From contig NC_018257.1 of assembly GCF_000227135.1 (NCBI RefSeq), positions 1,018,930-1,082,929 on the forward strand: DNA of 64,000 bases, read 5' to 3'. This stretch comes from Leishmania donovani. Lineage: Eukaryota > Euglenozoa > Kinetoplastea > Trypanosomatida > Trypanosomatidae. Of the stretch, positions 61,041 through 64,000 are shown piece by piece (within the stretch, counting starts at the first letter, position 1; each line of letters starts with the position of its first letter). Under the pieces are notes generated by a model. That model was not told the DNA's origin and made no database searches. It saw only the letters and a list, made by a program, of their open reading frames with translations. Position numbers and translations under genes: made by a program.

Positions 61041-62065
61041 CTGGCAAGCCCCGAGGCACGCACAAAAGCAAAACAAAGTCGAGGACAGCTCGCACCGTGC
61101 AGGGAATCACGCGGCGGCAAAAGGACGCGAAGCAACGAAGAGTGCAAGATGATACTCACTCGAACGTACACAGCCACCGTGAGATGGAGGGAGAGCACAC
61201 ATGAAGAGTGTCGGTCACGCAGATGGGGGAACGGGCAGGCGAGGGGACAAAAGAGGCGCGTAACACACCTGTGATACACGATAAGAAGTGGAGAGAGCAA
61301 AGGAAAAAAACGGTTCGGAGGAGGTGACTTAGGGCGTGTCCGGATCCTCGCGAGGCGTAGTGAGTGTGCTTGAATGTGTGCGTGTGTGAGCCTGTGTAGA
61401 GGAAAGAAGGGGCGAGGCCCCGAACAAGTAGAGTTCAGAGTTGTGGCGCGTGGGAGCTGTCCGGCGTAGGTGTGAGCGTGTAGGAGGGAGGGAAGGAGAG
61501 GAATCTAATTGTCTGCCGAAGCCTTTGCCAGTATGTTCGTCTCTCTCTCTCTGTGTGTGCTACAATTTCCCTTTTGTGCTGTCGTCGTCCGCGACTAGCG
61601 TTGGTTGAGGGACAGCGGGTGAGTGGAGGAGAGGCACAGGCGAAGAGGAAAGAAAGATGGAGTGGAAAGACCTGCCACGAGGTCGGCTTGGGAAGAGGGC
61701 CAACACACACGCACCGGCTCATGTGATTCCGTATTGCTGCCGCGGTTGCTCGCGGAGAACCACGGCGTGTCGAATCGCGCGCGTGCACAAGCGAGCGTGG
61801 TTCTGCTTTCCCTCGCACATTTCCTCGCTGCGTGGCCCCATACTTCAACGTTCGTCGGCGCCGATGATGAAGCGAGGGAAGAAACAACGGGAGAAAACTA
61901 GATGACGGTCGAGCATGTATGATGGCCTGCTAGCGGCTTGCAATTCTCCAGTTGGACCTCTTCCGCAAAACGGTGCGCTTCCGTTCATGTGCGTGCCGCG
62001 GCTGGTTTTGTCGGTTGGCTTTGCACCTCACCCCCCACACACCGACATTCCCAACGTCTCGTGTG

Positions 62066-62066
<1 letters not shown>

Positions 62067-62099
<33 letters not shown>
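62067..62099. repeat. (CA)n microsatellite
   Basis: About 16 perfect CA units in the 3' UTR side of the right-edge gene. Confidence 0.95.
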
Positions 62100-62102
<3 letters not shown>

Positions 62103-62439
62103 GCACACCTACACAGAAGCAGACCTGAAAAATATCTATGAGTACGTGAGGCTCTCCTTCCTTATCTACCCCACATGGCACACTAGAGAACGCACGGTAA
62201 TGATACACGAGTAGAAGTGAGTGGGGCGCGGTGAAACTTCATTTGCACGCACATGGACCGGTGCCCCCGTGGCGGCTGATTCATGCCACAGACGCATGAA
62301 AGGTGCCGCAGATGCGGCAACGTAGCCGCAGAATACTCGCCCTCTGGCCCCCCCTCACCACCACTCTCTACACCGAAGAAGAGCGCAAGACATGCGGTGG
62401 CGACTCGACCGCAGAGAGAAAGCCGCAGCCCTCACGACG

Positions 62440-64000
62440 TCAGCGATCCGGGCTCATGATGCCACAGATGGACGCTGTAGTCTTCGGCCTGGGGGAGCCG
62501 ACAGGCGACGGCTCCGGCGTGGCTTGCCGCTGTAGTGGGCGAGATAAACGGACTGAGGGCGATAGCACCCCTGCGTCAGGCACATCACCACCTGCGTGAG
62601 AGCCGCGCGTCTTGTCTGTGTCGGCGGATTGGGTCTGACTACGGCGCCGGGAGCGGGACTCCTGGGAAAGCACTCGCACACGTTCCAGGAGTTGCTTCAT
62701 CTCCTGCTCCTGTGCTACGCGGCTGTCCACGAGCGCCTGCTGTGCGGCCGCGATTGCCTGAGACTGCAACTGCAGCGTGGCTTTCATGGTGGCTCTTTCT
62801 TGCTTCAGCTGTGCCGCCTCAGCCGAAGCCTGGAGCAGTTGCTGCTGCCACGCCCTCTCTTTGCGTTGGAACTCCGCGACGAGCGCCGCGTTCTCTTGCT
62901 TGAGAAGGTTCTGCTCCCAGGCGGGCGGTGCGGCCGCGGAGGGGCTGAGCGCTGCGATGCTGGTCGCCCTGGACGGCTGCAGACGCAGAGACGGTCGCGG
63001 GGAGGTAACGGCGCCGCTGGCGTCTCCTGCCCCCGTGGGTGCGCCTTTGCTGCCCGACGTCAGCGACTGCCGCAGCTCCAACAAGCGGGCCTTCTCCTCT
63101 GCGAACTGCTGTGCTTTGCGCGCGTCCTGAAGAGCCTTTTGCAGCTGCGATACGACGGCGCTCGACTCGGCATCACTCGAGTGGTGGCGGTGGCTGTGCT
63201 GCTGCTGCTGCTGAAGGGAATGCGAAAAGGTTTGCGATACGGCTCTGCCGTTCACGGTGGACCCGTTCGGCACCTCCGAGCCGACCGTGTCGTCGCCGCT
63301 CCGCTGCGCGCTCTCGAGCTCCGCACGGAGGAGCAGCACCTCTTTGCGATGCGCGCGGCGCTGATCTGCCAGCGCGTCTTCGGCGTCACGTTGCGCGGCC
63401 CGCGCATCCTCCAGTTCTCTTTGGAATGCCCCTGGCAGCGGTACAGAACCAGCCTCACCATCGCCTGGAGCCGTGGCCGCACCATGTGGGTGCTGCGTCG
63501 AGCGCCGTTCCTGCTGCTGAGCCCACTCCCGCGACACCGCCGCTAGAAGTACTTCGTACTCCCCGTCCGTGTGGGCCAGGGCATTCAGCGTACAACTCAT
63601 GTGAAGAGGCGACGCGCCGCCGTTGCTGCTGCCGACCGTCCGCCGTGCTCGCTCCGCATCCACTGCGAGGGGTGTCGAAAAGGAAAAGAGAGACTCTCGC
63701 ACCTGCTGCATTTCGGCCGTGGTTGCCAGCATCTCCTCGGCTGACATGGACTCATCCATATATAGGAAGACGTGGCGGCGCGATGCCAGCAACAGTGCGG
63801 CCATGTGTGCCGTGGAAAGATGAGAGCCGACAAGCACCGCACACGTCTTGTTCCCCTTGTACTTGAATACTGCAAGCGAGATGACGCTCAGCGTGCGAAG
63901 CACCTCATCGACTGTCTCGGCAGCGTCGCTCGCGCGAAGGGTCTCGCACGCCGTGGCGCCGCCGTCGTAGGCGAAGAGGAGACACTCTTCGTACTGCAGG
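62440..64000 (-). CDS. Coiled-coil protein, N-terminus cut by the window edge
   Basis: The frame is open to the right edge; the only apparent start at 63903 is a GTG, and the reading continues upstream as LQYEECLLFAYDGGATACET, so the true start lies outside. About 520 residues are visible. The first 170 look globular, with strand-like VISLAVFKYKGNKTCAVLVG, a helix HLSTAHMAALLLASRRHVFL and MEDES-type acidic turns; this may be a longin or roadblock-like fold. From about 200 onward there are several coiled-coil segments (ARAAQRDAEDALADQRRAHR, LLQASAEAAQLKQERATMKA) separated by Ser/Ala/Gly linkers and a Gln/His stretch. The C-terminus is Ser/Pro-rich and basic. Not recognised. Confidence 0.8.
   Translation of the reverse strand, partial: LQYEECLLFAYDGGATACETLRASDAAETVDEVLRTLSVISLAVFKYKGNKTCAVLVGSHLSTAHMAALLLASRRHVFLYMDESMSAEEMLATTAEMQQVRESLFSFSTPLAVDAERARRTVGSSNGGASPLHMSCTLNALAHTDGEYEVLLAAVSREWAQQQERRSTQHPHGAATAPGDGEAGSVPLPGAFQRELEDARAAQRDAEDALADQRRAHRKEVLLLRAELESAQRSGDDTVGSEVPNGSTVNGRAVSQTFSHSLQQQQQHSHRHHSSDAESSAVVSQLQKALQDARKAQQFAEEKARLLELRQSLTSGSKGAPTGAGDASGAVTSPRPSLRLQPSRATSIAALSPSAAAPPAWEQNLLKQENAALVAEFQRKERAWQQQLLQASAEAAQLKQERATMKATLQLQSQAIAAAQQALVDSRVAQEQEMKQLLERVRVLSQESRSRRRSQTQSADTDKTRGSHAGGDVPDAGVLSPSVRLSRPLQRQATPEPSPVGSPRPKTTASICGIMSPDR

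Larger units (their letters stand above)
60968..62439. other. Spacer between MAP kinase and the right-edge gene
   Basis: Holds (CA)n at 62067-62099 and the MAP kinase splice acceptor. No gene seen. Confidence 0.5.

Noticed and set aside
63901..63903. GTG as the start of the right-edge coiled-coil gene
   Set aside because: The frame continues upstream with coding-like text to the window end, so the gene is partial.

Overview
The window is nuclear chromosomal DNA from a trypanosomatid, almost certainly a Leishmania species. All convincing protein genes (about 24, two of them cut by the window edges) are intronless, GC-rich and on the minus strand, which fits one long polycistronic transcription unit. 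Genes are separated by 0.5-2.8 kb spacers full of (GT)n/(CA)n, G-runs and pyrimidine tracts, and two spacers carry retroposon-derived repeats that look like Leishmania SIDER2 elements. SGT followed further along by a TDY-type MAP kinase recalls, from memory, Leishmania chromosome 30 (29 in the mexicana group); this was not verified. Minus-strand genes are transcribed from right to left.

Layout, left to right: an unidentified protein running off the left edge (1-844); a C-terminal GRAM-domain protein (2962-5154); a SIDER2-like repeat (6677-7309); an Afi1/DENN-type protein (7916-10747); SGT co-chaperone (12111-13337); mitoribosomal bL28m (14115-14819); TMA7 (15789-15938); a 109-aa unknown (17804-18133); a superoxide-dismutase-fold protein that has lost most metal ligands, probably a mitoribosomal subunit (19036-19842); a CCCH zinc-finger protein with a possible frameshift (21664-22680); a TMEM230-like membrane protein (23608-24171); a gap-broken second SIDER2-like repeat (24756-26255); a mitochondrial two-helix membrane protein (26616-27440); a bL9m-like protein (28380-28997); a divergent mitochondrial Hsp60 paralogue (29961-31577); a long coiled-coil protein (32742-35138); a TBC Rab-GAP (35788-36879); and two small unknown proteins (37716-38030, 38590-38937).

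From about 36.9 to 40.4 kb the sequence becomes clearly AT-richer. It holds a (TA)n tract and a 39-bp direct repeat, and is followed by about 4.3 kb (40470-44792) of frame-broken coding remnants interrupted by three assembly gaps. Normal gene order then resumes: an unknown 384-aa protein, a BSD-domain protein, a small gene with two in-frame stop codons (49311-49637), a PPR protein, an unknown 457-aa protein, a membrane-anchored Msc7/ALDH22-type aldehyde dehydrogenase, a MAP kinase and a coiled-coil protein running off the right edge.

A noticeable share of the genes serves the mitochondrion (bL28m, SOD-like subunit, bL9m-like protein, Hsp60 paralogue, PPR protein, the 26.6 kb membrane protein). 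Others belong to membrane traffic (DENN, TBC, GRAM, TMEM230, BSD). In trypanosomatids neighbours in a transcription unit are usually functionally unrelated, so this grouping may be chance. The strongest leads are the degenerate AT-rich/gapped region, the stop-interrupted small gene, the catalytically dead SOD-like protein, the aberrant Hsp60 and the near-identical SIDER2 copies with assembly artefacts around them.
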